NCBI GenBank assembly: GCA_964410965.1
Contig: CAYPIY010000005.1
Span: forward strand, 283,665 to 347,664
Direction of reading: 5' to 3'
Source of the DNA: JBBIRG01 sp964410965
Lineage (GTDB): Bacteria; CLD3; SB21; JBBIRG01
Length of the DNA stretch: 64,000 bases
Part shown: piece after piece, positions 1 to 8,465 of the stretch
How the letters are laid out: each line of letters opens with the position of its first letter
How positions within the stretch are numbered: position 1 is the stretch's first letter
Program-made: the position numbers and the translations under genes
The notes under the pieces: generated by a model
The model's database searches: none
What the model saw: only the letters and a program-made list of their open reading frames with translations
What the model was told of the DNA's origin: nothing

Positions 1-83
1 CATTAAGTTTCATTCTTTTTATAGTATTCAGCCGATTGAATATCCGTTTATTATTTTTTATGAACATAATAGGGTCTGATTTT

Positions 84-3000
84 ATGAAACGCTGTAACGG
101 GCTTATTTTTTTCCTGTTTGCGGTTTTGATGATTTCCGGAAATGTTATTTCCCAGGAATGGCTGAAAAACATTCCGGCGGGAAAGGAAAATAATTTTTTC
201 GCCATCAAAAAGGCTTTTGAGGATTACTGGGCGCCTTATCAGGTCGAGAACGGGTACTACATGAAGGACGGGCAGAAAACGAAAGCGCCGTACTGGAAAT
301 TATTCAGACGCTGGGCGTATTACTGGGAATCGCGCGTGAACCAGCGCACCGGCGAGTTCCCGAAAACCTCGGCCGCGGAAGAATTCAGGAAATATATTAC
401 CGCGAACGGAAGCATCGAAGCCGCCGGCAGCGACTGGAGCAGCATGGGGCCGTCGTATTCCGACGGGGGGTACGCAGGCATCGGGCGGATCAACTGCATC
501 AGTTTTCACCCGGCGGACACGAACACGTTCTGGGTGGGAGCCGCGTCGGGCGGATTGTGGAAAACCGTCAACGGCGGCGCTTCATGGACGGTTCTCAACG
601 ATAATATGGACGTCCTCGGCGTAAGCGATATCGGCATTCCGTCCGATTACGCGGCGACCAGCACGATCTACCTCGCCACGGGCGACAAGGACGGCGGCAG
701 CATGTGGTCGCTGGAAGGCGGACAGGTCAACGACAACGAGAGCGTGGGCATTATGAAATCCACTAACGGCGGCACAACCTGGTACAAAACCAGCCTGACG
801 TTCACGCCGGACCAGCACAATATAGTATCCCGAATCCTCATTCATCCGACCAGCACGAATATTTTGTGGGCATCCACATCCACCGGCATTTACAAATCGA
901 CCGATTACGGCGAGAACTGGGCCAAACTGGCGAACGGGTATGTCATGGACATGGAATTCAGGCCCGGTGACCCGAACACGATCTACGCATCCACCATGAG
1001 TTACTCGGCTGCGCCCGGCATTTATAAAACCACCAACGGCGGCACGAACTGGTTTGCCCTCACAACCGGCCTGGCCGTATCCGATTACCGGGTGGATCTC
1101 GCGGTCACCCCGGCCAATCCGAATTTCATTTACGCGATTTCCTGCAACCAGACCAGCGGACTCGGGAAAATCCTTCGGTCCAACAACGGCGGAACATCTT
1201 TCACAACGGTTTATACCGGCGGCAACAACAAATCCCTTTTAGGCTGGTACAGCAATGCCTCCGGAACCAATGAGGGACAGGGAACTTATGACCTGGCCAT
1301 CGCCGTATCGCCTGTGGATACTTATACCGTATACATCGGCGGGGTCAACACGCACAAATCCACGAACGGCGGCGGCGCCTGGTTTTGCGTGAACTGCTGG
1401 ACGAGTTCTGCCACGTACAACAAAAACGGAGCGCCGGTGGTCCATGCCGATCATCACATGCTGTCATTCCGCCCGGGAAGCAATGCCCTGTTCGAAACCA
1501 ACGACGGCGGCGTTTATAAAACCTACAACGGCGGAGCCAGCTGGACCGACCTGACCGACGGAATCGTTCCCAGCCAGATCTACCGCGTTTCAACCGGCCA
1601 AAAGACCAGCAGCGAAGTCCTTTGCGGCCTTCAGGACAACGGCACCAAATTATATTCCGCCGCAAGCTGGTCAGATGTGACCGGCGGGGACGGCATGGAC
1701 TGTCTGGTGGATTTCACCAATAACAACGTACAGTATGCCACTTACGCGGAGGGCACGATTTACAGAACGACGAATCACTGGGCCGCCAGTTCCGATATTA
1801 CACCCGGTACGGCAGGCACCGGTCACTGGGTAACCCCGCTGGCGATGAATCCGGTCAACAGCAAATCGATCTACGCGGGCTACGCGGATTTATGGAAATC
1901 CGTCAACCAGGGCACCAACTGGACGAAAATTTCCACCATGAACACGACCGATAAGCTTCGCGCCATTGCTGTGGCCCCTTCGGATACTCAGCGGATTTAC
2001 GTTTCCGATCCCAATCAGATCTGGAAAACCACTAACGGGGGAACCGGCTGGTCTGAAATCACAGGATCCCTGCCCACCGGAGGCAACTCGATCACTTATA
2101 TCGCCGTCAAAAATGATGATCCCAACACAGTCTGGATCACGCTCGGCGGTTACGACAACCAGCGGGTGTTCGAAACCACAAACGGTGGAACCTCATGGAT
2201 CAACATTTCAGCGGGACTTCCAAATCTGCCTGTCATGAGCATCGTTCAGAACAAGCAAAATACAGCGACGAATGAACTATATGTGGGTACCGACCGCGGC
2301 GTGTACACGCGCAACGGCGGCAATTTCTGGGAACCGTACAACGCCAACCTGCCGAACGCCGTAGTCGCCGACCTTGATGTATATTATGACACCGTAACAG
2401 CCAATTCCCGTTTGCGCGCGGGCACGTTCGGGCGCGGCCTGTGGCAGACTCCGCTTCAGACCGTTTCGATCATCGCCGATCCTTCCAATTTCACGGCTAC
2501 CGCGGTCAGCGAATCACAGATTAATCTTGCATGGACAAAGAATCCCTCCGCGCATGATGTGATGATCGCTGTAAGTACAACCGGAACTTTCGGCACCCCT
2601 GTGAACGGAACCTCTTACAATGTTTCCGATCCGATTCCCGGCGGCGGCGCTGTTCTTTACAGGGGAGGCCTGACATCCTACAATCACACCGGCCTGCCTC
2701 CCGGAACGGATTATTATTACAAGGCATGGTCCTTTAACGGCGGAAATGTATATTCCGGAGGCATGACGGATTCGGGCAGGACTTTCTGCGGCAATTACAG
2801 CCTGCCTTTTACCGAAAGCTTTACCGGGTCAGCCCTGCCGTCCTGCTGGAGCACGCAGAATACGGGAAGCGGCATGTCCGAGCGCTGGGGAGTTTCCGCC
2901 TCGAATTCCGCAGGCGGGACGGCCAATGAGATGAAATGTTCTTACCATGAAATCACAAGCACCTGCACGACCCGCTTGATCACCCCGGCCCTGGTCACGA

Positions 3001-6000
3001 CCGGAATGTCCCAGTTAAATCTGAGTTTCAAGCATTTCTTTGATGATTACGGTACCGGAGTGACTTTACGGGTACAGTCCAGCACCGACCTTGTGAACTG
3101 GACCAATGAGGCCTGGTCAGCGGTTTCAGGCGGCGGCAATCTGGGTCCGGCCACGGTCAACACAACGGTTTCAAGTAACCTGAACAGCCCGAATACTTAT
3201 ATCGCCGTCACGGCCATCGGAAACCTGTACAACATGGATTATTGGTACATCGATGATGTATCCGTATCCAACAACGCGCCGAACCAGCCGCCGGTTGTAT
3301 CGAATCCGATGCGGGACACGACCTTCGCTGAGGACTTCGGACGTCTGTTTGTCCGCAAGCTGAGCACGGTGTTTTCTGATCCCGACACGCCGGTCCTCAC
3401 TTATACAGCCAATGCGCTGGGCAGCGGGGTCACAGCCGGCGTCAGCGGGGATTCGCTGTACATCAACAGTGTTCTGAACTACTACGGCTCGGCTGTCGTC
3501 CGGGTAACAGCCAGCGACGGTTCCCTGAGCGTGTCGGATACATTCAATGTCACGATCACCAATGTAAACGACGCGCCGTATGTCGTTCTGGCGATTCCCG
3601 ACACGGCATTCTCCGAGGACTTCGGGAAACGGTTCATCCGCAAGCTGACGAATGTATTTGCCGATGCGGATAATCCGACACTGACATACGCGGCAAATGT
3701 ACTGAGCGGCAGCGTAACGACGAATATCAGCAATGATTCTCTGTACATCAACAGTGTTCTGAACTACTACGGCTCGGCTGTCGTCCGGGTAACAGCCAGC
3801 GACGGTTCCCTGAGCGTGTCGGATACATTCAATGTCACGATCACCAATGTAAACGACGCGCCGTATGTCGTTCTGGCGATTCCCGACACGGCATTCTCCG
3901 AGGACTTCGGGAAACGGTTCATCCGCAAGCTGACGAATGTATTTGCCGATGCGGATAATCCGACACTGACATACGCGGCAAATGTACTGAGCGGCAGCGT
4001 AACGACGAATATCAGCAATGATTCTCTGTACATCAACAGTGTTCTGAACTACTACGGCTCGGCTGTCGTCCGGGTAACAGCCAGCGACGGTTCCCTGAGC
4101 GTGTCGGATACATTCAATGTCACGATCACCAATGTAAACGACGCGCCGTATGTCGTTCTGGCGATTCCCGACACGGCATTCTCCGAGGACTTCGGGAAAC
4201 GGTTCATCCGCAAGCTGACGAATGTATTTGCCGATGCGGATAATCCGACACTGACATACGCGGCAAATGTACTGAGCGGCAGCGTAACGACGAGCATCAG
4301 CGGGGATTCGCTGTACCTGACGAGCGTATCAAATTACAGCGGAAGCGCCCAGGTTCGCGTTACAGCAAGTGACGGCGCCATGAGCGCATTGGATACGTTC
4401 AATGTCACGATAACGGCTGTTAACGATCCCCCATATCTTTCATCAGCAGTACACGATACTTCGCTGGTCAGAAATTTCGGCAAGGTGTTCATTTCTCGGA
4501 TGGACCAGATATTCACTGATCCGGACAACAGCACCCTGACCTACGGTGCCTACAATCTCAGCGCGGGGATCAATCCGGTTATTTCCAATGACAGTCTGTA
4601 CCTGCAAAGCACAACAGACTTTCTGGGGCAGGTCTTAATCCGCTTAACGGCTTACGACGGACAATATTCTGCGATGGATACATTTAAAGTATCCGTAGTC
4701 CTTGAAAGCGATCCGCCTTACATCGTTCATGCCATGCGAGATACGTCATTCAGTGAAGACTTCGGACGCCGCATGGTCTACAGGCTTACGGAAGTGTTCG
4801 GCGATAACGACACACCGGAACTGACCTATTTTGTGAGTGTATCCGGAGGCGGCCTTACGGCGGACATCGGTCATGACAGTTTGTATATTAACAGCGTAAA
4901 TAATATTAACGGCATAGTCAGCGTTTTTGTATCGGCCAGTGACGGGGCGTCAACGGTATCAGATTCTTTTTCCGTTACGATAACGGCGGTAAACGACGTT
5001 CCATATGTTGTTCAGGCGATTCCGGATACGGCATTCTCCGAGGACTTCGGGAAACGGTTCATCCGCAAACTCACGAATGTATTCGCTGACGCGGACAACG
5101 GCTCATTGACGTATTCGGCAAATGTACTGAGCGGCAGCGTAACAACGAGCATCAGCGGGGATTCACTGTACGTTACCAGCGTTCTTAACTACAACGGAAT
5201 AGTGAATGTCCGCGTGACAGCAAATGACGGTTCGACAACCGTGGCAGATACATTTGCTGTAACCATCACGCCCGTCAACGATCCGCCGTATGTTGCGCTG
5301 GCGATTCCGGATACGGCATTCTCCGAGGACTTCGGGAAACGGTTCATCCGCAAACTCACGAATGTATTCGCTGATGTGGATAATCCGACACTGACATATT
5401 CAACAAATGTACTGAGCGGTAGCGTAACGGCGAATATCAGCGGCGATTCTTTGTACATCAACAGCGTTCTCAACTACTACGGCATGGCTGTTGTGCGCGT
5501 TTCCGCCAGCGACGGTTCCCTGAGCGTGTCGGATACATTCAATGTCACGATCACCAATGTAAACGACGCGCCGTATGTCGTTCTGGCGATTCCCGACACG
5601 GCATTCTCCGAGGACTTCGGGAAACGGTTCATCCGCAAGCTGACGAATGTATTTGCCGATGCGGATAATCCGACACTGACATACGCGGCAAATGTACTGA
5701 GCGGCAGCGTAACGACGAATATCAGCAATGATTCTCTGTACATCAACAGTGTTCTGAACTACTACGGCATGGCTGTTGTGCGCGTTTCCGCCAGCGACGG
5801 TTCCCTGAACGTGTCGGATACATTCAATGTTACGATCACCAATGTAAACGACCAGCCGATCATTTCGGATATTACCGATATCTCCACCGATGAAGATACG
5901 CCTCTCAACGGAATCGCCTTTACCGTGGGTGATGCGGATAATCCGCCGGAAAACCTGATTCTGACAAGAAGCTCTTCCAATACAGTACTTGTATCAAATG

Positions 6001-8207
6001 CGAATATTGTTTTTGGCGGATCGGGAACAAACCGTACGCTATCGATTACACCTAATGCAGATCAGTACGGTACTACGACTATCTCCGTCATCGTCAGCGA
6101 CGGAATAACCTCGGATACGGATACATTCGTTCTGACGGTAAATGCCGTGAACGATCCTCCGACGATTTCTGATATCTCGGATCAGTCCACGAACGAGGAT
6201 ACACCAATTACAGGTATCGCGTTTACTATCGGGGACAACGAAACACCGCTTGCTGACCTGACACTGAGCAGAACTTCAAGCAACACGACGTTAGTATCGA
6301 ACGGCAACATTATCTTTGGCGGTTTCGGGGCCGACAGGACAGTGTCAATCACGCCGAACGCCAATCAGTCCGGCACGACGACTATCACCGTCATCGTCAG
6401 CGACGGAATAGCCTCGGATACGGATACATTCGTTCTGACGGTAAATGGCGTGAACGATCCTGTTTCCCTGTCACACATGATGCCCGATACCTCACTGAAT
6501 GAGAATTTCGGATACCTGCCGGTTTATCAACTCAGTCAGTTTTTCACAGATACCGATAACCTGATTTTAAATTACAACACATCATCCTCCGCGGGTATTA
6601 ACACGGCGATATCGGGCGATACCCTTTATCTCTCCGGTACGCAGAATTTCAACGGACCGGCGTACGTTTATGTGAGCGCATCGGACGGCGAGTACACGGC
6701 GCGTGATACTTTTAAAGTTACCGTCCTGCCGGTCAATGATCCGCCTTACCGGGTAACGGCGCTGCGCGATACGGCATTCGCCGAGGATTTCGGTCCGGAA
6801 CAGGTTGTTTACCGTCTAAGCCAGTTCTTCGCAGATGCGGATAACGCCACCCTGAATTATGCCGCTGAAACCGGTCCCGGAATTACGGCCATGGTTTCCG
6901 GCGATACGCTTTACCTTTCCGGCACACTGAATTTCAACGGATTGGCTGAAGTTCATGTGAGCGCCTCAGACGGTGAATACACCGTTTACGACACCTTTAA
7001 CGTGACGGTTACGCCGGTGAACGACGCGCCGCATATTGCGATTCCGCTTCCCGATTTGGCGCCTGATGAGGATTTCGGATTGATATTTGTCGCCCGTCTT
7101 GGCGATGTTTTTGACGACGTCGACGGCGATACGCTTTCCTTCTGGGCCGGCAGTCTCACGGCCGGTGTAAGCGAGCTTATTTCGCGGGACAGTCTCTATC
7201 TTCTCAGCGTTCCCGATTTTACGGGAACTGTGGAAGTCCGCCTGTCGGCCGGCGACGGGGAGTTCACCGTTTCCGATACGTTCCGTGTAACCGTCCTGGA
7301 CGTGAACGATCCTCCGTTCATCATGACGGCCATTCCGGATACATCGCCGGATGAGGATTTCGGGCGGATACGGATCAGCCTTCTGTCTTCCGTGTTCGGC
7401 GATGTCGACAACGCGGTACTTATCTACACCGGCGAAGCTCTTAGCAGCGGACTGACCGCCGATATCGGCCATGATACGCTGTACCTTAATTCGGAGGCGG
7501 ATTATTCCGGAACGGTTTTTGTCCGGGTGTCGGCCGGCGACGGCAATTCGGTTGTTGCCGACACGTTTGCGGTCACCGTTATGCCGGTAAACGACGCACC
7601 GCTTATGTTCACGCTCATCAGTCCGGCCGACGGCGACACCCTTGCGTCCTTATCGGCGCCCATGGGTTTCGCCTGGCATCCGTCCCTTGACGCCGACGGC
7701 GATGCCCTGCATTACGCGCTCGGCCTTTTCCATCCGGCGTTCGATACACTGATCATCGGAATCGCGGATACGTCGGTTTACGTTGACCTCAGCGGCCGCC
7801 TGCTTTTCGACAACCCGTACCGCTGGACCGTTTCCGTGACCGATGGTTTCCTGACCGTCGCCTCAACAGATACATACCGGTTCCGCACACCAGTCCTTGT
7901 AGGCATTCCGGAGGATAACCTGTTACCCTCGGCATTCGCGTTAAGACAGAATTACCCGAATCCGTTCAATCCGTCGACGACGATTCATTATGATCTGCCG
8001 AAATCTTCGAACGTGCGACTGAACATTTACAATATCCAGGGCCAGCGGGTGATGACGCTTGTCAACGGACAGAAAACCGCGGGCCGTTACCAGGTCAGCT
8101 GGAACGGCCGAAATGAACGCGGACAAATGGTATCCAGCGGAATTTACATCTACCGCATACAAGCCGGTGATTTCATAAAAACCCGGAAAATGATGCTGCT
8201 GAAATAA
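84..8207 (+). CDS. Giant secreted beta-propeller protein with cadherin-like repeat stalk and C-terminal sorting domain
   Basis: 2707 residues from the ATG at 84, chosen because a clean signal peptide (MKRCNGLIFFLFAVLMISG) follows and AGGG lies 9 nt upstream. The frame is open from 36. After a conserved N-terminal module (about 30-105) comes a BNR/sortilin-type propeller (about 120-790) with many TNGGTSW-like blade motifs. Next are one Fn3 domain (800-900), a MAM/cleaved-adhesin-like domain (903-1063) and about 15 cadherin-like Ig repeats of about 95 residues (1071-2508, hallmark AIPDTAFSEDFG and VTITNVNDAPY). Repeats 10 and 11 are a different subtype (STDEDTP). An Ig-like domain and the sorting domain (QNYPNPFNPSTTI, 2613-2707) end the protein. 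By family knowledge it is exported by a type IX-like route and displayed or released; the long repeat stalk suggests an adhesin. The ligand is unknown. The gene at 8466 is its short paralogue. Confidence 0.85.
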   Translation: MKRCNGLIFFLFAVLMISGNVISQEWLKNIPAGKENNFFAIKKAFEDYWAPYQVENGYYMKDGQKTKAPYWKLFRRWAYYWESRVNQRTGEFPKTSAAEEFRKYITANGSIEAAGSDWSSMGPSYSDGGYAGIGRINCISFHPADTNTFWVGAASGGLWKTVNGGASWTVLNDNMDVLGVSDIGIPSDYAATSTIYLATGDKDGGSMWSLEGGQVNDNESVGIMKSTNGGTTWYKTSLTFTPDQHNIVSRILIHPTSTNILWASTSTGIYKSTDYGENWAKLANGYVMDMEFRPGDPNTIYASTMSYSAAPGIYKTTNGGTNWFALTTGLAVSDYRVDLAVTPANPNFIYAISCNQTSGLGKILRSNNGGTSFTTVYTGGNNKSLLGWYSNASGTNEGQGTYDLAIAVSPVDTYTVYIGGVNTHKSTNGGGAWFCVNCWTSSATYNKNGAPVVHADHHMLSFRPGSNALFETNDGGVYKTYNGGASWTDLTDGIVPSQIYRVSTGQKTSSEVLCGLQDNGTKLYSAASWSDVTGGDGMDCLVDFTNNNVQYATYAEGTIYRTTNHWAASSDITPGTAGTGHWVTPLAMNPVNSKSIYAGYADLWKSVNQGTNWTKISTMNTTDKLRAIAVAPSDTQRIYVSDPNQIWKTTNGGTGWSEITGSLPTGGNSITYIAVKNDDPNTVWITLGGYDNQRVFETTNGGTSWINISAGLPNLPVMSIVQNKQNTATNELYVGTDRGVYTRNGGNFWEPYNANLPNAVVADLDVYYDTVTANSRLRAGTFGRGLWQTPLQTVSIIADPSNFTATAVSESQINLAWTKNPSAHDVMIAVSTTGTFGTPVNGTSYNVSDPIPGGGAVLYRGGLTSYNHTGLPPGTDYYYKAWSFNGGNVYSGGMTDSGRTFCGNYSLPFTESFTGSALPSCWSTQNTGSGMSERWGVSASNSAGGTANEMKCSYHEITSTCTTRLITPALVTTGMSQLNLSFKHFFDDYGTGVTLRVQSSTDLVNWTNEAWSAVSGGGNLGPATVNTTVSSNLNSPNTYIAVTAIGNLYNMDYWYIDDVSVSNNAPNQPPVVSNPMRDTTFAEDFGRLFVRKLSTVFSDPDTPVLTYTANALGSGVTAGVSGDSLYINSVLNYYGSAVVRVTASDGSLSVSDTFNVTITNVNDAPYVVLAIPDTAFSEDFGKRFIRKLTNVFADADNPTLTYAANVLSGSVTTNISNDSLYINSVLNYYGSAVVRVTASDGSLSVSDTFNVTITNVNDAPYVVLAIPDTAFSEDFGKRFIRKLTNVFADADNPTLTYAANVLSGSVTTNISNDSLYINSVLNYYGSAVVRVTASDGSLSVSDTFNVTITNVNDAPYVVLAIPDTAFSEDFGKRFIRKLTNVFADADNPTLTYAANVLSGSVTTSISGDSLYLTSVSNYSGSAQVRVTASDGAMSALDTFNVTITAVNDPPYLSSAVHDTSLVRNFGKVFISRMDQIFTDPDNSTLTYGAYNLSAGINPVISNDSLYLQSTTDFLGQVLIRLTAYDGQYSAMDTFKVSVVLESDPPYIVHAMRDTSFSEDFGRRMVYRLTEVFGDNDTPELTYFVSVSGGGLTADIGHDSLYINSVNNINGIVSVFVSASDGASTVSDSFSVTITAVNDVPYVVQAIPDTAFSEDFGKRFIRKLTNVFADADNGSLTYSANVLSGSVTTSISGDSLYVTSVLNYNGIVNVRVTANDGSTTVADTFAVTITPVNDPPYVALAIPDTAFSEDFGKRFIRKLTNVFADVDNPTLTYSTNVLSGSVTANISGDSLYINSVLNYYGMAVVRVSASDGSLSVSDTFNVTITNVNDAPYVVLAIPDTAFSEDFGKRFIRKLTNVFADADNPTLTYAANVLSGSVTTNISNDSLYINSVLNYYGMAVVRVSASDGSLNVSDTFNVTITNVNDQPIISDITDISTDEDTPLNGIAFTVGDADNPPENLILTRSSSNTVLVSNANIVFGGSGTNRTLSITPNADQYGTTTISVIVSDGITSDTDTFVLTVNAVNDPPTISDISDQSTNEDTPITGIAFTIGDNETPLADLTLSRTSSNTTLVSNGNIIFGGFGADRTVSITPNANQSGTTTITVIVSDGIASDTDTFVLTVNGVNDPVSLSHMMPDTSLNENFGYLPVYQLSQFFTDTDNLILNYNTSSSAGINTAISGDTLYLSGTQNFNGPAYVYVSASDGEYTARDTFKVTVLPVNDPPYRVTALRDTAFAEDFGPEQVVYRLSQFFADADNATLNYAAETGPGITAMVSGDTLYLSGTLNFNGLAEVHVSASDGEYTVYDTFNVTVTPVNDAPHIAIPLPDLAPDEDFGLIFVARLGDVFDDVDGDTLSFWAGSLTAGVSELISRDSLYLLSVPDFTGTVEVRLSAGDGEFTVSDTFRVTVLDVNDPPFIMTAIPDTSPDEDFGRIRISLLSSVFGDVDNAVLIYTGEALSSGLTADIGHDTLYLNSEADYSGTVFVRVSAGDGNSVVADTFAVTVMPVNDAPLMFTLISPADGDTLASLSAPMGFAWHPSLDADGDALHYALGLFHPAFDTLIIGIADTSVYVDLSGRLLFDNPYRWTVSVTDGFLTVASTDTYRFRTPVLVGIPEDNLLPSAFALRQNYPNPFNPSTTIHYDLPKSSNVRLNIYNIQGQRVMTLVNGQKTAGRYQVSWNGRNERGQMVSSGIYIYRIQAGDFIKTRKMMLLK
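3456..4293 (+). repeat. Tandem 285-bp repeats, near-identical at DNA level
   Basis: Three consecutive units with a 285-bp period (95 codons) begin at the CTGTACATCAACAG motif at 3456, 3741 and 4026. By eye they read the same base for base up to 4293, where the third unit diverges. They encode three consecutive cadherin-like domains of the surrounding gene. Identity at synonymous sites implies recent unequal crossing-over, gene conversion or an assembly-sensitive expansion. Confidence 0.9.
5505..5768 (+). repeat. Distant copy of the 285-bp repeat
   Basis: This stretch, starting GCCAGCGACGGTTCCC, reads identically to the corresponding part of the tandem units at 3456-4293 but lies about 1.3 kb downstream. 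More diverged domains of the same gene lie between. A 9th-domain copy that is identical at DNA level points to gene conversion or segmental duplication inside the gene. Confidence 0.85.
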
Positions 8208-8234
8208 ATTTTCTATTCCTCTAACGAATAAAAT

Positions 8235-8262
8235 GGCTGTCATTCCAGGGCAGCCTTTTTTT
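8235..8262 (+). terminator. Rho-independent terminator
   Basis: A 5-bp GGCTG/CAGCC stem with an 11-nt loop is followed by seven T residues, 28 nt after the stop of the first giant gene. It is shorter than the matching terminator after the paralogue at 11231. Confidence 0.6.
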
Positions 8263-8417
8263 GATACGGATAACGTACTGTATTTTTCCTGCTCCCGATG
8301 GAAATGCTGATTTGTATTTTTTATCGTTATCTTCATGCCGTTGTATTAACGTTCAAACTAATTTAAAATCTTTTTGTTTTTTCTGAAAGATTGTTTAATA
8401 TATCGGCATTAACTTAG

Positions 8418-8425
8418 TATCTTTG
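8418..8425 (+). promoter_or_regulatory. Possible Bacteroidota-type -7 element
   Basis: TATCTTTG fits the TAnnTTTG -7 consensus known from Bacteroidota and lies 41 nt before the start codon at 8466. The nearest upstream TTG (8391) is spaced a little too far to be a good -33 element, so this is only a candidate. Confidence 0.3.
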
Positions 8426-8465
8426 CCGCATTTTTTCACCGGAATTCCTTAACAGGATACATCTT

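Noticed and set aside
3456..4293. Possible CRISPR-like or satellite array
   Set aside because: The 285-bp period is a multiple of three and lies in frame within a gene coding cadherin-like domains; there are no spacer-repeat alternations.
3482..5746. Repeated 89-residue minus-strand open frames
   Set aside because: They are antisense images of the repeated cadherin-like domains and recur only because the sense DNA is repeated.
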